Source of the DNA: Lunularia cruciata
Taxonomy: Eukaryota; Streptophyta; Marchantiopsida; Lunulariales; Lunulariaceae
Direction: 5' to 3'
Length of the DNA stretch: 64,000 nt
Assembly: GCA_948567375.1 (NCBI GenBank)
Contig: OX419756.1
Span: 40,934,333 to 40,998,332, forward strand
Positions 32,008 to 43,929 of this stretch are shown one piece after another. Positions within the stretch are counted from its first letter, which is position 1. Each line of letters starts with the position of its first letter. The notes below the pieces were generated by a model that saw nothing but the letters and a program-made list of their open reading frames with translations, had not been told where the DNA came from and searched no databases. The position numbers and the translations under genes were made by a program.

Positions 32008-33455
32008 GTCCACCCTATCCTCAAAAACCAATTGGGTGTGGTGCACTCTACTACACTCTAGAAGAAGTCACAACCGTGGATGAGGTCTCCCTACCAAATC
32101 CAGATGTCACCACCCTCTCTTCCCCCATGTTGAGCTCAATACGGTCAGCCAAACCAAAGACCACTGCCAAAGTAGGCGAAGTAGCCTATAACAGCGTAGC
32201 ATCACAAACTCTACGTCGCAACTCCCTATCTAGTATCCCATACCAAAACTAGACTGCTTGGGTCTCAGTAACTTCCTGAGTGAAACTGATCAGCCGCCTC
32301 ATGCGAGTGTATGCCTCGCATAGGCTCTTTCCAGCCTTCCGTTGGAACTCCTGCAAGCTCCTCAACTTGTGAATCCGCACTCCCTGGTAGTTATGCCTCA
32401 AACACAAGAAGAACTCCACCATGGGGTTAAACCCCGATACCACACCACCTCCTGCAGCGGTACCTCCACTCGTAGTAGCACTATCTCCAGCTAGTGCACC
32501 TCCACTAGCTCCACCAACACTACTCGAGCTAGAACTTGTGGGTACAGCCAATCTACTCCTGGCCACCAAACTAGAAGTGATAGAGACATAGTTCGGAGAC
32601 CAATACTATCTCCACAACTTGATCTCCTCCAAATAAGCTCTCCTGAACTCATGGTAGTCATCCATCGGCGGACCCTCCAAGTGCTGAAACAACCTCTTCC
32701 ATGCTATGAAGGGTGTGAACAAAGTCGGGTTCCGCATCTGCTACAGATCACACCAACTATCAAACTCCTAGATGAAGTCATCCAACTCAATGGTACCCAC
32801 TGTACCAGAGTAACACCTAGGGCCTTTGGAGGCCCCATAAATCTCATCCATGTTCCACAACAATGGTGCGGACATACCAAGTGCACTCTCAAGTGAATCA
32901 GCTCCTATGTCAAACTCCAACTTAGAGTCAATCTCCTCCCTCATTGGGACCCGAGATACAGGTTGATATTGAGCACCACTCCGAGTAAACCCACTACGTA
33001 CTGCAGGGCTAACTCCTTTGGAATCTCCAAAGAACTCCATCGTGACAAAGTAACTACAACAGCAAACCAGAACCACCAACTACAACTGCAAGTACCCCAC
33101 CAAGTGCAAACACCACCAAGTGCCAATACCAACTAAGCACCATCCACTAATGTAACTCTAACCGAGATAACTACACTAGGGGAAAGTGCAACCTGTAACC
33201 TACTATCATAACACGCACTCTCACAATCTACAGGTCATCACTTCCCGCCTCACCGGAGAGAGACAAAGGTAGTCTGACTGGTCATCACTCCAGCCTCACC
33301 ACCGAGAGCACACCAGAGCACCAACGCAGTCAGGGCACATCACACAAACGTGGTGCACAAACAAGAAGCAAATAATAGAGGGGGTCCAATCACAAGAAAT
33401 CTAAACGAAAACCCTCCATCTCATAACACAACATAGTACTGACTCTGCTATCATT
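32008..33455 (-). mobile_element. Family B copy 2, 5' part (gag, leader, PBS)
   Basis: Minus-strand gag blocks at 33079-32768 (SGFTRSGAQY, MREEIDSKLEF) and 32569-32249 (Ser/Gly-rich linker, KLRSLQEFQRKAGKS) match copy 1 at 3043-1862. The leader (about 33110-33440) has no coding signal. A primer-binding-like site TGATAGCAGAGTCA lies at about 33441-33454, two bases inside the LTR; it matches the initiator-Met type at 11 of 14 positions. Stops and shifts break gag. The element is cut at 32007/32008 by element A. Confidence 0.75.
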
Positions 33456-34845
33456 TGGCATTTGACATAAGAGAAGTTTGTATCTAAGTCTTAAGCTACT
33501 AGGATCACCAAGAATGAGATCAAATTGCCTCTCTTAGCCAAAGCTACATGTGTATAGATAACAGTGGCACAGTCATTATGATAACAAGTGAGGGTGGACT
33601 AATTGGCTAGGGCACCAATCTAGGAACAAGAGATCTAGGGGTCAAACCCTATTGCGCACAATCTAGCAGGAAAGGCAAATTTTGTCAACCAATGACCAAG
33701 ATCTACTCTAAACTAGCTAGCCTCACACCAGCAAGCTGGCCCTTCTAGGCCTTTGTAGCCTCTCATAGCCCACAGCCCTATGCCTTGAAGCCTCTAAATG
33801 CCAAAATTCAGCCAAATGAGGCCTTTCTTGTTGCCACTTCGAATCTCCTCCAAAATTGGCAAAATTTCTCCAAATTTGCGAAAGTCCTCCAAACTAGCAA
33901 AACTCCTCCAAATCTGGCCAAATAGTGAAACTCCTCCAAATCTGGCCAAAATCTGATGTCAATCCCAACCAAAATCTGATGTAAAATCTGACATAAACCC
34001 TAAATTTGGCCATCCGCCAAATCCCCTGCTAACTTTCCACTCGAGCCAAATTGACAACACGGGTTTTTCCAAATCACTAATTCATGAGAAGAGCTTCCCA
34101 AATCCACCTTCAATTTGACTTTCTAAGCCCAATTTGTAGCAAATTGGTCCTGCCTTCACCTCATGAGTTCAAAATCACAACCATTGCTCAAAATTTACTC
34201 CTTCTTTGCTCAAAATTTGGCGAGCACTTTGCACACCGTCCGCCTAACTACCAAACCTGCATCAATTGAACAAGCTTCTGCACACTATGGAAACACTGAA
34301 CTTGAATCGAGCTACCAACGATCCATTGAGCTTGGAGATACCACCAACACTCAAAGTTCCTGCATCCAATTTCCCCCTGACTTCACTTCTCTGATGTAAT
34401 CAGATTGCTTACCACTCTCAACTCAACTCAACTCAGATCAGTACTTGATCTGTTACTCTATAAACTGCCAACAACTAGGCATTGATTATAGTCAAGCCAT
34501 ACCCACTCAAGCATAGAGAATCCAGGTGATGCTCACCGGCCTCTGTCCACCATAGCCAGGAACTCGAAGGCTCAACATCAGAGAAGTGAGCTCTCTAGAG
34601 CTCACTTTGAAACTATACCCCCTAGACTCAAGCTAGCTCTGAAACCCTAATGGTCCCGCTGATGGCACACTCGACGGTGCAAATGGTGCAAAGTGACGGT
34701 GGGCCCCACCGTGAAGTCAGTACCCCAAACACAAAATCTGACCGTCGGAAAGTAGTCTTTGAGAAACTACTTAAATAACTCTAACTACTATCACTGGAAC
34801 TCCAGTGTCCGAGCATCTAGATGTGGCACTACAAATGGCGTGACA
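33456..34845 (-). repeat. Family B full-length 5' LTR
   Basis: About 1.39 kb, plus-strand ends TGGCATTTGACA… and …AAATGGCGTGACA. It is the only full copy of this LTR in the window. The stretch 33840-33960 holds degenerate short repeats (CTCCAAATCTGGCCAAA and variants). It is inserted in the RNase H region of chromovirus D; the first five flanking bases are ACTAC. Confidence 0.75.
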
Positions 34846-36397
34846 ACTACCATGTGTGGTTGATTTTGATGCTTCTAACTTTGCAATTGGAGCCGTGTTG
34901 CAATAGGAATTCACAAATGAATTACATCTCATTGCCTTTGTGTCTTGCAGAATAAATATAGTAGAAAAGAATTACTTTGTTTGAGATCAAGAACAACTAG
35001 TGATGGTATATGCCACCAAGGTATGGAGGTATTGTCTCTTGAGAAAACAAGTGGTCATGCAAATTGATCACATGCCCTTATTGCAGTCATTACATTTGGA
35101 ACACATGAAGAGTCAAGATCATAGATAGGAGGACCAACTATAGTTGTTTGATATCAAACTTGAGTACAAACCCGGTCAGTTCCATGTCATCCTTGATGCC
35201 CTATCACGCTGATCTGATTTGAAGTCTCTTCCTCTCATCATGACAATAATTTTGATAGTGTCAGTCGACTCTAAAGTCAAATTGAGTTTAGGACAACTCT
35301 ACAATAAGATCCATTCTTTCAGATGATACAAGGTCATCTTGCATCATGTGACAAGGACTACAATGTCTTCTCCTTCAAGGAAAGCCTTCTATTCCATGAG
35401 AACCGGATCTATGTTCTAGCCAAAGGTGATCTCCGGCTTTTACACCTTCAAGAAGCCCATGATTTACCAATTGCTGGTCACATGGGTGTGGATAAGACCT
35501 TGGGTACCCTCCAACGCCAATGGTGGTGATCCAACATGGCACAAGACGTTTGGGAGTTTTTTCAATCATGTGAGAGCTATCAACACAACAAGGCCAATAA
35601 CCAAAAACCAAGTGGACTCCTTCAACCACTCCCTATTCCATCTACTTGTTAGGAACATGTGAGCTTAGATCTTATCACTTTCTTGCCCAAGACAAAGCAA
35701 GGTCACACAACAATTGTGGTGTTTGTGGATAAGCTTATTAAGCAAATCCATTTGGCACCAACAATTGATATTGTGGATGTTCCAACCTTGGCCCATATCT
35801 ACTTTGATAATGTATTCAAACATCATGGGATGCTACGTGTACTTATCTTTGACTGTGATCCTTGATTCATCAATAAATTTTGGCAAGCACTCTTCCAGAT
35901 ACTCGACACCAAGCTTGCTTTGTCCATTGCCTATTACCCTCAAACTAAATGTGAAAATTGCACCTTATAGGATATGCCTTATGCCTTTGTCAATGTTCAC
36001 CACACCAATTGAGATGAATGTCTTGCAGCTACATAGTTTGCATACAATAACTCCAAATAGGTAAGCACAAGATTCTCTCCTTTCTTTCTCAATTTTGGCC
36101 AAGATCCACTTGTTCCAGAGTCCTTTCTTGCTCCTCCTCATCTCATGTTCCTCATACTTCAACCTTCTTGACCATCATATCCCAATCCCTCTAGCAAGCC
36201 AAGTCTCATATCCTTGTTGCTCAAAATAGACAGAAACAATATAAGGACCACCATTGTCATAATCTCACCTTTCAAGTTGGTGACAAAGTCATGCTCTCCT
36301 CTAGTAACCTACTCTTCCCACTTGATACCCAAGTTTTTAAACTCAACCCTAATTGGATAGGACTCTTTGAGGTCACCACAATCATCTCTCTTGTTGT
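34846..36397 (+). mobile_element. Chromovirus D, part 1 (RNase H to integrase C-term)
   Basis: Plus-strand order: RNase H from about 34857 (VVDFDASNFAIG block), its end near 35230, integrase zinc-binding domain (35323-35529, HLQEAHDLPIAGHMG), integrase core (about 35659-36064, first Asp in SLDLITFLP), and the C-terminal domain (VGDKVMLSSSNL, about 36280-36390). Stops and frameshifts are present. The element is interrupted at 36397 by chromovirus C and resumes at 43578. Its upstream RT and gag are missing because family B cuts it at 34845. Confidence 0.82.
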
Positions 36398-37132
36398 TAT
36401 AATACTCCGAGGACAAGAGAAGAGAGAAAACATAGATTTCACATTCAATCATTCAATGCCCCAAAGGAGCACTTTCTCTTTATTATATAGACCAAGAGGA
36501 TCTCCTCCAAGGAAGCTCCACCAAAGGATTAGGCACATAGTTAGGTGACATGTCAGCAAGCTCCACCCTTGGATTACTTACTTGGATGGGTGACATGTTG
36601 GTCTAGGTCCTATCTGGTTGGTCAAACAAGCTTTGACCAGAGGGAATCTTTTAGGGAATTTTCTTGTAGGAATCTCAAAATCACGTGGGTAAAGTACCAT
36701 TGGAAAGCTCTTGACAAGAAAAACTAGGAGGAGCAAAGGCCAGCCATTCCTCCATTGGGAAGAAACTGCACATTTTTTAGGTCTAATTTGTCTGTTTAGG
36801 CCTCCAAAATTGCCTTCAAAGATTTCAAGCATATTTTGATTCCTACTCTATCAGTAGAAGTCCTCTTTTGGTGATACCTCTTTCTGATTTTTTTAGTCCA
36901 TCACGTGTAACATCCTTCTAGATGTTATCAAACTAATTTTAACCTTTAAATTATATGTCTAGCTATTGATTCTAAGGTCTTCAAGTCTATTTCGGTTTCT
37001 GCACTATTTGTAAAAGTACTCTTTTGGTGATACTTCTATTTGATCTATTTTGACCATCATGTATAACATCATTCCAAATGTTACCAAACCAAATTTCACA
37101 TTTAGATCATATGGCTAGCTCTTGGTATTACA
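36398..37132 (-). repeat. 3' LTR of element C
   Basis: 735 bp. The plus-strand start has TA instead of TG (TATAATACTCC) and the end is …CTTGGTATTACA. Just inside it, minus strand AAAAGGAGTGAGG is a good polypurine tract directly after the stop of pol. Confidence 0.9.
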
Positions 37133-37144
37133 AACCTCACTCCT

Positions 37145-37603
37145 TTTAAGACGCAACGTCCTCATTGTGCAGTTGTTGCTCAAACGCTTGCACCAACACC
37201 GGGGCATGTGTCAAATTGGCAGCGGGCTCCCATGTTGCTTCATAGAGGCAATAACCTTTCCACTGTACTAGATAGACCACCTGCGGATGGCAAGTACCAC
37301 GTATGCATTTTGGAGAATACGCTCCACTTCATATTCCTCCACGCCATCAATGAGTGTTGGATAAGTTCAAATGTCTTGTGTGGAATGACATTGGCCTAAT
37401 TGGGGAGCATATCTGCATAGTAGGGAAACATGGAACACTGGATGGATCTCCATGTGTTGTGGTAACTCAAGGTGATAGGCCAAAGTGCCAACTTGACAAA
37501 GAATCAAGAAAGACCCAATAAAATGAGGTCTGAGCTTACGAGGTCCAACTAATGTGAGGTTGGTTGTCAATAGCCACACTTGATCCCCAACATTGAACTC
37601 CAT
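37145..37603 (-). pseudogene. Element C integrase C-terminus and chromodomain
   Basis: 37603-37367 encodes the integrase C-terminal domain (VGDQVWLLTTNLTLVGPRKL, LAYHLELPQHMEIHPVFHVS). The chromodomain follows at about 37345-37149: EEYEVERIL, then, after a frameshift, YLVQWKGY and EATWEPAANLTHAP, ending at a TAA next to the polypurine tract. The aromatic positions expected in the methyl-lysine cage (Y, W, W) are there, but the frameshift splits the domain. Confidence 0.85.
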
Positions 37604-37633
37604 GTGCCTACGATGTGCATCAACATACTGCTT

Positions 37634-39054
37634 CTATTGATTTTGTGCAATCTGTAATATGTGATTGGCGCTCTCCACACCTTGTTGGATTCTAAAAACA
37701 AATTTTTTGATTGCATCGACCTTGGTAGCCAATGGACGGATCTTCATCAAACTAGAAGGTGTAAAGTGATGCTCACCATATATGAGGAAGAACAGAGCGA
37801 CCTGGGTGGATTCATTCATTGAATTGTTGTAAGCAAATTCCACCAACGGGAGTAGTGTGTCCCACCGCTCTTGCTCTTCTAAGGTGAAATTGCGTAACAT
37901 GTCTTCAATCGTGCAATTAGCCTGCTCTATTTGTCCATCTATTTGTGGGTGGTAAGTTGTGGACTGTAACACCCATTTGTGCATGTGTGTGGTATTGTGA
38001 TATTTAGCTTGGTATTACAAGTACTTAAGAGATATTATTTATATAGAGATAAAGGATGGTTCTATATTAGTCATGGTTAGCTAAAGTTAGTCATAGCTAA
38101 GATAGATGGGACCTTACTTTAGAGGAAGTAGAAAAGATGAGCACCACTATTTTGGATTTTAGTGTGTTGATTTGGTATTATTCCTAGGTGTTTGGCTTTG
38201 GGGAAAGAGTTGAGAACTCTTGGGCCCGCAAGCCTTTTTGTTTTGGATTCTTCTTTATTCCAAGGATAGCCCATGTGAAGGAATCCTTGACTTAGTGGTT
38301 GGGTCAAGATAAGACCACATGCTTAGGGGAATATGCCCATGTGAATGGATATTCCTTTCTACTTTTTGACTTTACTTGACTTTTAGTCTAGTAACTTGAG
38401 TTACTACGGTAATTAGTAACTTTGGTACGTAACTATTTCACAAGTATATAAACAAGAGGTGAGGAGGTACTCATCATCCTTTCATTTGCAACTTTCTCTC
38501 TCTCATTGAGTTCTCTAGTGAGCAATGTCTTGAGTCTTGGAGTGTTAGCCTTGGAGGAGTATCATCCTGAGTGAGAGATAGGCCGGCTCACTGGACATGG
38601 CCAACTTGGTTTTGAAGAAACCAAAGAGTGATTGCCAAAACAAATTGGTGAATTGAGTGCCTCTATCAGTGATGAGTACTCGAGACAAGCCATGGTGAGA
38701 GAAGACTACATCTAAGTATAATTGAGCTAGTTGTGGAGTGGTCACATCCTTGGTGGTAGGGCATACATGAATCATTTTGTTGAGCCGGTCCACAAAGACC
38801 ACGATGGAGTCAAACCCTGAGGTGGTCTAGGGTAATTCACAAACAAGATCCATACTCACTTGTTCCCAACGTTGGGTAGGAGTGGGGAGAGGTTGAAGGG
38901 GCCCTGCAAGAGCTTGATTAAAAGCTTTGTTCTGTTGACAAAGTAGGCAGTTGCGCACGTAGTCCATCACGTCGTTGCTCATCTTGGACCAATAGTAATA
39001 GTGTTGGATTACACCCAAGGTCTTGTCCACTCCGACATGACCTGCAATGGCCAA
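37634..39054 (-). pseudogene. Element C integrase zinc-binding and core, split by an LTR
   Basis: 39054-38827 carries an HHCC-type region (IAGHVGVDKTL…CLLCQQNKA) and the first Asp (SMDLVCELP). 38802-38592 has VFVDRLNK and the second Asp in LITDRGTQF. The core is then interrupted by the solo LTR (37965-38591) and resumes at 37959 with YHPQIDGQIEQAN, which contains the third acidic residue. Without the LTR and one TGGAC copy, the frame would run across this site uninterrupted. Confidence 0.85.
37965..38591 (+). repeat. Solo LTR of family A in element C
   Basis: 627 bp, TGTAACACCC…CCGGCTCAC, with TGGAC directly before (37960-37964) and after (38592-38596), a perfect 5-bp target duplication. The terminal A of the consensus CACA end is missing. 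It is closely similar to the LTRs of the complete A element. Confidence 0.9.
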
Positions 39055-39281
39055 ATCATGACATTCCGCTAGAATGGTAGTATGTAATTTTGGGACATTT
39101 GGGATCCATAATCTGCCATCATGAAAGGTGGGTCCTTGGGTGTTGGTGACGCCTTTGGATGATTGTGCTTCTACAATCTATAGATCAGTTTTTGTAGCAG
39201 CCAGAATCTTTGGCCAGAGTTTGGGGTTAATCTTAACCTCGACCACTAGGTTGTTTGCCATTGGCATGCGGGTGAATGCAT

Positions 39282-39790
39282 CTACAAGTTGTTTCTTACC
39301 TTCCACGTAGGTGATTTGTCATGTTGAAGCATTGATGCCACTCTACCCACCAAATCTAGCAAGGAGATAGATCCTTCTGCATCTTGAGGTAGAGTAGAGG
39401 TTTGTGGTTTGTCTTTACTACAAATGCCTTCTTGCCCAGATAGTGCTTCCAATGCTTGGTTGCAAGCACAATGGCCAACTCTTCTTGTTTTGTGGTGTGG
39501 TAGTTGTGCTCTGTCAATTACAACTTTTGAGAGAAATATGCAATTGGATGTCATCCGTCATGCCACTCTTGTTGTAGGACTGCTCCTATTGCTACGCTTG
39601 ATGCATTTGTAGCCAACTTGATTGGATGATTTGGATCATACCACTTCAAGATTGGTGCATGTAGCAATGTGGCTAATTCTTGTGTGGTTCCCCATGTCCA
39701 CTTCTTCCCTTTGGCAAGTAGTGTTGTTAAATTTTGTGCAACCTTAGAGAAGTCCTTGACAAATCTACGATAGAATCCCCTCAACCCCAA
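39282..39790 (-). pseudogene. Element C RT thumb and RNase H
   Basis: The thumb/connection GLRGFYRRFVKDFSKVA leads into RNase H at IKLATNASSVAIGAVLQQ, where the first catalytic Asp reads Asn. 39554-39282 continues with the DRAQLPHHKTRRVG and ALEAL blocks in a shifted frame. Frameshifted and catalytically damaged. Confidence 0.75.
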
Positions 39791-39951
39791 GAAGCTCTTG
39801 AGTTGAGTCTGATCTTTTGGGCCACTCCATTTTTGAATGACCTCTATTTTATCATCAATACTTGAATGCCCTCTGCACTTACTCTATGCCCCAAGTAGTC
39901 TACTTCAGACTTGCCAAACTCGCACTTTGAGATTTTGGCATACAATCAATT

Positions 39952-40422
39952 CTATCTTAGAATTTGGAGGACTTCTTGTTGATGTTGTTTGTGTTCTGTC
40001 ATCGTATTATTGTATATTAAGATATTGTCCAAAAAGACAATAATAGACTTATCCAAGTATGGATGAAATATGTCATTCATTAGACTCATGAAAGTGGCAG
40101 GTGCATTGGTGAGGCCAAAAGGCATCACAAGATACTCAAAGTGGCCATACCTGGTTTGAAAGGCAGTTTTGTACACATCCTTCTTTGCAATTTGGATTTG
40201 ATTGTAACTGCTCCACAAGTCCAATTTGGTGAAGTATCTTGCTCCATGGAGTTGATCAAACAGATCATCCATGCAAGGTAAGGGGTATTTTTTCTTCACT
40301 ATTTGTTGATTGAGACCCCAATAGTCAATGCACATGCACATTGTACCATCCTTCTTCTTCACAAACAAGACAAGAGCCCCATATGTTGATATGCTAGGTT
40401 GGATGAACCCTTTTTGCAGCAT
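39952..40422 (-). pseudogene. Element C reverse transcriptase
   Basis: The frame covers the RT fingers and palm: [44 protein letters not shown], the first catalytic Asp in [23 protein letters not shown], and [11 protein letters not shown], where the second Asp of the usual F-L-D-D box is Asn. That change alone would abolish polymerase activity. Confidence 0.85.
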
Positions 40423-40800
40423 TTCCTCAATTTAAGTCTTACACTCCTCCAACTCATGAGGTGATAGGCAATATGGGGCCTTACAAGGAGGTGTCTTCTC
40501 CAAGAGTATCTCAATTTTATGATCTACTCTCCTTTTTGGTGGTAATCTTGAGTTTAGATCATCGGGAAAGACATCTTGAAACTCACTTGCCACATTTTTC
40601 AATTTCCTAGGAATTTTTCCATCAAGTTTTGCACTCTAGACTTCTCTTATTAGACCCATGAAACATCTATTGGTCTTATAGACAGTTGCCGTCCTTATGA
40701 CATGTAGAGTTAGTTCTTGCCTGTGTGATTTCTCTTTGATCCCAATGATTGACCATTGGTTGGTTCTCACTACTTTCTTCCTCCAATCTACCATAGGGTT

Positions 40801-41088
40801 CTAATGCTCCATCCGTGGCATACCTAAGATTGCATCATAATGAGCTAATTGTATCACTCGCCACTCAATTGCCTCCTGATATTCTCCTACAGAGAGTGTC
40901 ACCTGTCTAGGTAATGATTCAATCCTCTCTATTTGCCCGTTAGATAACTCTACTTCTTCACTCTCATCTCTCTCTAGATCTATTCCCAATCTTATTGCAA
41001 TAGAGCAAGACAAGAAATTCTCTGTTGCTCTCGGATCTATTAATACTCTCACTTGATTGCTTTCTAGGACTCCATTCACAACAATCAA
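40801..41088 (-). pseudogene. Element C aspartic protease
   Basis: A frame of about 95 codons with VNGVLESNQVRVLID-P-R-A, where the catalytic D-S-G triplet has become D-P-R. It contains ELSNGQIERIESLP and ends DAILGMPRMEH, the usual I-L-G-M-x-W/R-x-x-x-H end of chromovirus proteases. Confidence 0.8.
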
Positions 41089-41099
41089 TTGTGAGGTTG

Positions 41100-42270
41100 C
41101 CTTTCAAGATCTTTGCGTGTTTGTCTTCTTCCTTCCCTCACTTCTCTGCTTCCTTATTGAGCCAATAAGACCGTGAGGTACATTTACTGACAATCTTCAT
41201 TTTCCGAAGTGATTTCTACCTCCTCCTCTTCAATGTATCTCTCTATATTTTTCAAAATTCACCTCTATGAAGGATGAGGGTCTCTAGGGAAACAAGCGTG
41301 ACAATTGGTAGATATGCACAATACGACCACAATTGTAACAATGGCGTTGTTTTCCTCAAGTTCCTTCTCCTTGTGGGACTCCATCTCTTTGTTCTTCTAC
41401 TTGTCCATGCTCCTCTTGAAGCAATCGTGCTCCTCAATCTCATAATTGAAGGTTGCCCAATTCCATCACTACTGGTCTACCTATGTGTGGCATTTTTTCC
41501 CAACAATGTTGAGGTGGAACTACTCCTTCACCTCCACCCAATGCTCTGGCTATTCTTTGTGCACAAGCAATGGCTTCAAATACCGTGCAAAAATTTTGCA
41601 CCATGACTTCTTGGCAAATCCACTCCTTCAACCCTCATTTGAAATTGTCAAGAGCCTCTGCTAGACTCATGTTGGTTATTGCAACTTGTAGATCCAAAAA
41701 TGCCTCCACATACTCTTGTACGATGTTCTTTTGTCTCAATCCACATAGTCAAATTCAAGCCATTTGCACGGAATCCACTGATTGGAAATTCTTCAGCAAT
41801 CCTTCTTGCATTATTGTCCACGTGACCTCCCTTCTCTCTGCCACATGGATTGTTCCCAAGCATCATACCATATGAGGGCTTTATCTGTCAAGTACCCACA
41901 TGCAAACACGCTTGTAGCATGCTCCGTGATCTCTGTTGAGAACAATCAAAAATATTGATTCATTCTTGAGATCCAATTTTCCACTACTCCTATCGTATGT
42001 TGCCCCTTGTAAGGCTCAATGTTGCAGGTCTTCTTCATCTGGAGTAGCAATGTGGCTTCATCATTGATAGGGTTTGTAGGCACAAGTGCCTCTCCAAGTA
42101 CTTTAGTTGTAGGTATTGGGTTTTGAGACGGCTCTTCTTCTTGCATTGCTCAATCGTTCTTGAGGATCTGCACTTGACTTTGTAATGTCTCCATGGTCAT
42201 CTTAATCTCTCAAAATTCATTCAACATCCCTTGCATTCCTTGCACCAACTCTTGCAATTGCGGATCCATG
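41100..42270 (-). pseudogene. gag: Element C gag, broken
   Basis: Short frames at 42146-41946 (IEPYKGQHTIGVVENWI, a capsid block with W), 41866-41648 and 41631-41440 cover the capsid region. A degenerate zinc knuckle is encoded near 41290-41345 (HCYNCGRIVHIYQ, last Cys lost or shifted). No long frame remains. Confidence 0.65.
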
Positions 42271-42855
42271 GTTCCTGCAACACTCAATTGCTAATGTCTA
42301 TGTCAATATAGAGTCAATATGATCAATCCGGAAGGCATACAAACTATCAGAACTACCATTGGGACCTCAAAAGCTATCACTTGTTGATAATACTCCTCAC
42401 CAAAATTCCTAACCACAAAATCTCTAAACATCACTTTTGGTCTCACTACATAATGGATTTCTACTTGAGTGTTGAAAGGGAGAGGATTTGGAACATTCAC
42501 ATCCATATCATCAAAATAGAATGTAGATTGTCAAATCCCACTCTATGTCATATATCACATAGGTAGAATCACCGGGTTTGGTGAGTTCATCACCCTGTCC
42601 ATGAATTCTACACCAAAGTGATAAACTAGCGATACCCTCATTTGCTCACGTTGGATGTTTATAACCTTGATGTGGAGTGGATTTGAGAATGGAAAGCTAG
42701 GTACGGGAAATTGTCCTCCTAGTGCATCAATCCCATCTGCTCTCTAAAGTCCTTCTTAAATCTAGCAATTACTCTATGTTCTCCACCTCAAATTACTCAG
42801 TTTCAATAGTTCATGCTCTTCCAAGAGGAGTGATCCACTCTCTTGGACTAAAACA

Positions 42856-42870
42856 CTTGCTCTGATACCA
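42856..42870 (-). other. Primer-binding site of element C (initiator-Met tRNA)
   Basis: Minus strand TGGTATCAGAGCAAG lies one base inside the 5' LTR. It matches the initiator-methionine tRNA site used by most plant gypsy and copia elements. Confidence 0.92.
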
Positions 42871-42871
42871 T

Positions 42872-43577
42872 TGTAATACTCCGAGGACAAGAGAAGAGAG
42901 AAAACACAAATTTCACACTCAATCATTCGATGCTCAAAAGGAGCACCTTCTCTTTATTATATAGACCAAGAGGATCTCCTCCAAGAAAGCTCCACCATAG
43001 GATTAGGCACATAGATAGGTGACATGTCAGCAAGCTCCACCCTTGGATTACTTACTTGGATGGGTGACATATCAGTTTAGGTCCTATCTGGTTGGTCAAA
43101 CAAGCTTTGACTAGAGGGAATCTTTTAGGGAATCTTCCTATAGGAATCTCAAAATCATGTGGGTAAGGTACCATTGGAAAGCTCTTGACTACACAAACCA
43201 TGGAGAGGATCCAAACATTTTCAAAGCCTAATTCATCCGTTTAGGTCTCCAAAATTGCCTTCAAAGATTTGAGGCATATTTTGGTTCCTACTCTATTAGT
43301 AGAAGTCTCCTTTTGGTGATACCTCTTTCTGATCTGTTTAATCCATCATGTGTAACATCCTTCCACACATTACCAAACTAATTCTCACCTTTAAATCATA
43401 TATCTAGCTACTGATTCTAAGATCTTCAAGTCTATTTTGGTTTTTGCCCTATTTGTAGAAGTACTCTTTTGGTGATAATTCTATTTGATCTATTTTGACC
43501 ATCATGTATAACATCATTCCAAATGTTACCAAACCAAATTTTACATCTAGATCATATGGCTAGCTCTTGGTATTATA
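42872..43577 (-). repeat. 5' LTR of element C
   Basis: 706 bp, TGTAATACTCCGAGG…CTTGGTATTATA (last CA changed to TA). It differs from the 3' LTR by several substitutions and by about 30 bp of indels. Confidence 0.9.
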
Positions 43578-43929
43578 GTTGCTTATCAACTTGCCTTGCC
43601 TTGTCATATGCGCATCCACCCTATCTTTCATATTTCCAAGTTAAAACCCTGTTCCTAATCCATCTTCTTTTTCCTCTTGTGTCCAACCTCCTCCTCCTCC
43701 CATCTCTATCCATGATCATGAGGAGTATAAAGTTGAGTGTATACTTGCACATTGCTACATCCAACGCGGCCGTCGACAACAAACAGAGTACAAGGTCCTT
43801 TGGATGGGCTATCCACTTCATGATGCTACTTGGGAGCCTCCTTCTCATCTCTAGAATGCACAAATGGCCATCAAGGAGTTTGAAGCTTCAATGGCAACGA
43901 GGACATCACTAACTAGCAATAGGGGAATA
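43578..43929 (+). mobile_element. Chromovirus D, part 2 (end of integrase, chromodomain)
   Basis: It resumes the reading order broken at 36397: integrase end (about 43583-43660, HMRIHP…FHISKLK), then a frame from 43711 with EEYKVECILAHCYI, a basic linker, YKVLWMGYPLHDATWEPPSHL, one in-frame TAG, and AQMAIKEFEA. This is an almost complete chromodomain with its three aromatic cage positions. A purine-rich AATAGGGGAATA lies directly before the LTR start at 43930. Confidence 0.85.

Larger units (their letters stand above)
36398..43577 (-). mobile_element. Complete chromovirus, family C
   Basis: 7.18 kb with two LTRs (36398-37132 and 42872-43577), an initiator-Met primer-binding site, gag, protease, RT, RNase H, integrase and a C-terminal chromodomain, all on the minus strand. 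It is flanked by GTTGT (36393-36397) and GTTGC (43578-43582). The homologous uninterrupted site in chromovirus G (about 3864-3870, minus strand) has this pentamer once, which confirms the insertion. A solo A-family LTR at 37965-38591 adds 0.63 kb. Every gene is broken. Confidence 0.92.

Noticed and set aside
33840-33960. Short CTCCAAATCTGGCC repeats as a possible regulatory array
   Set aside because: Degenerate, irregular spacing within the family-B LTR; too weak to call.
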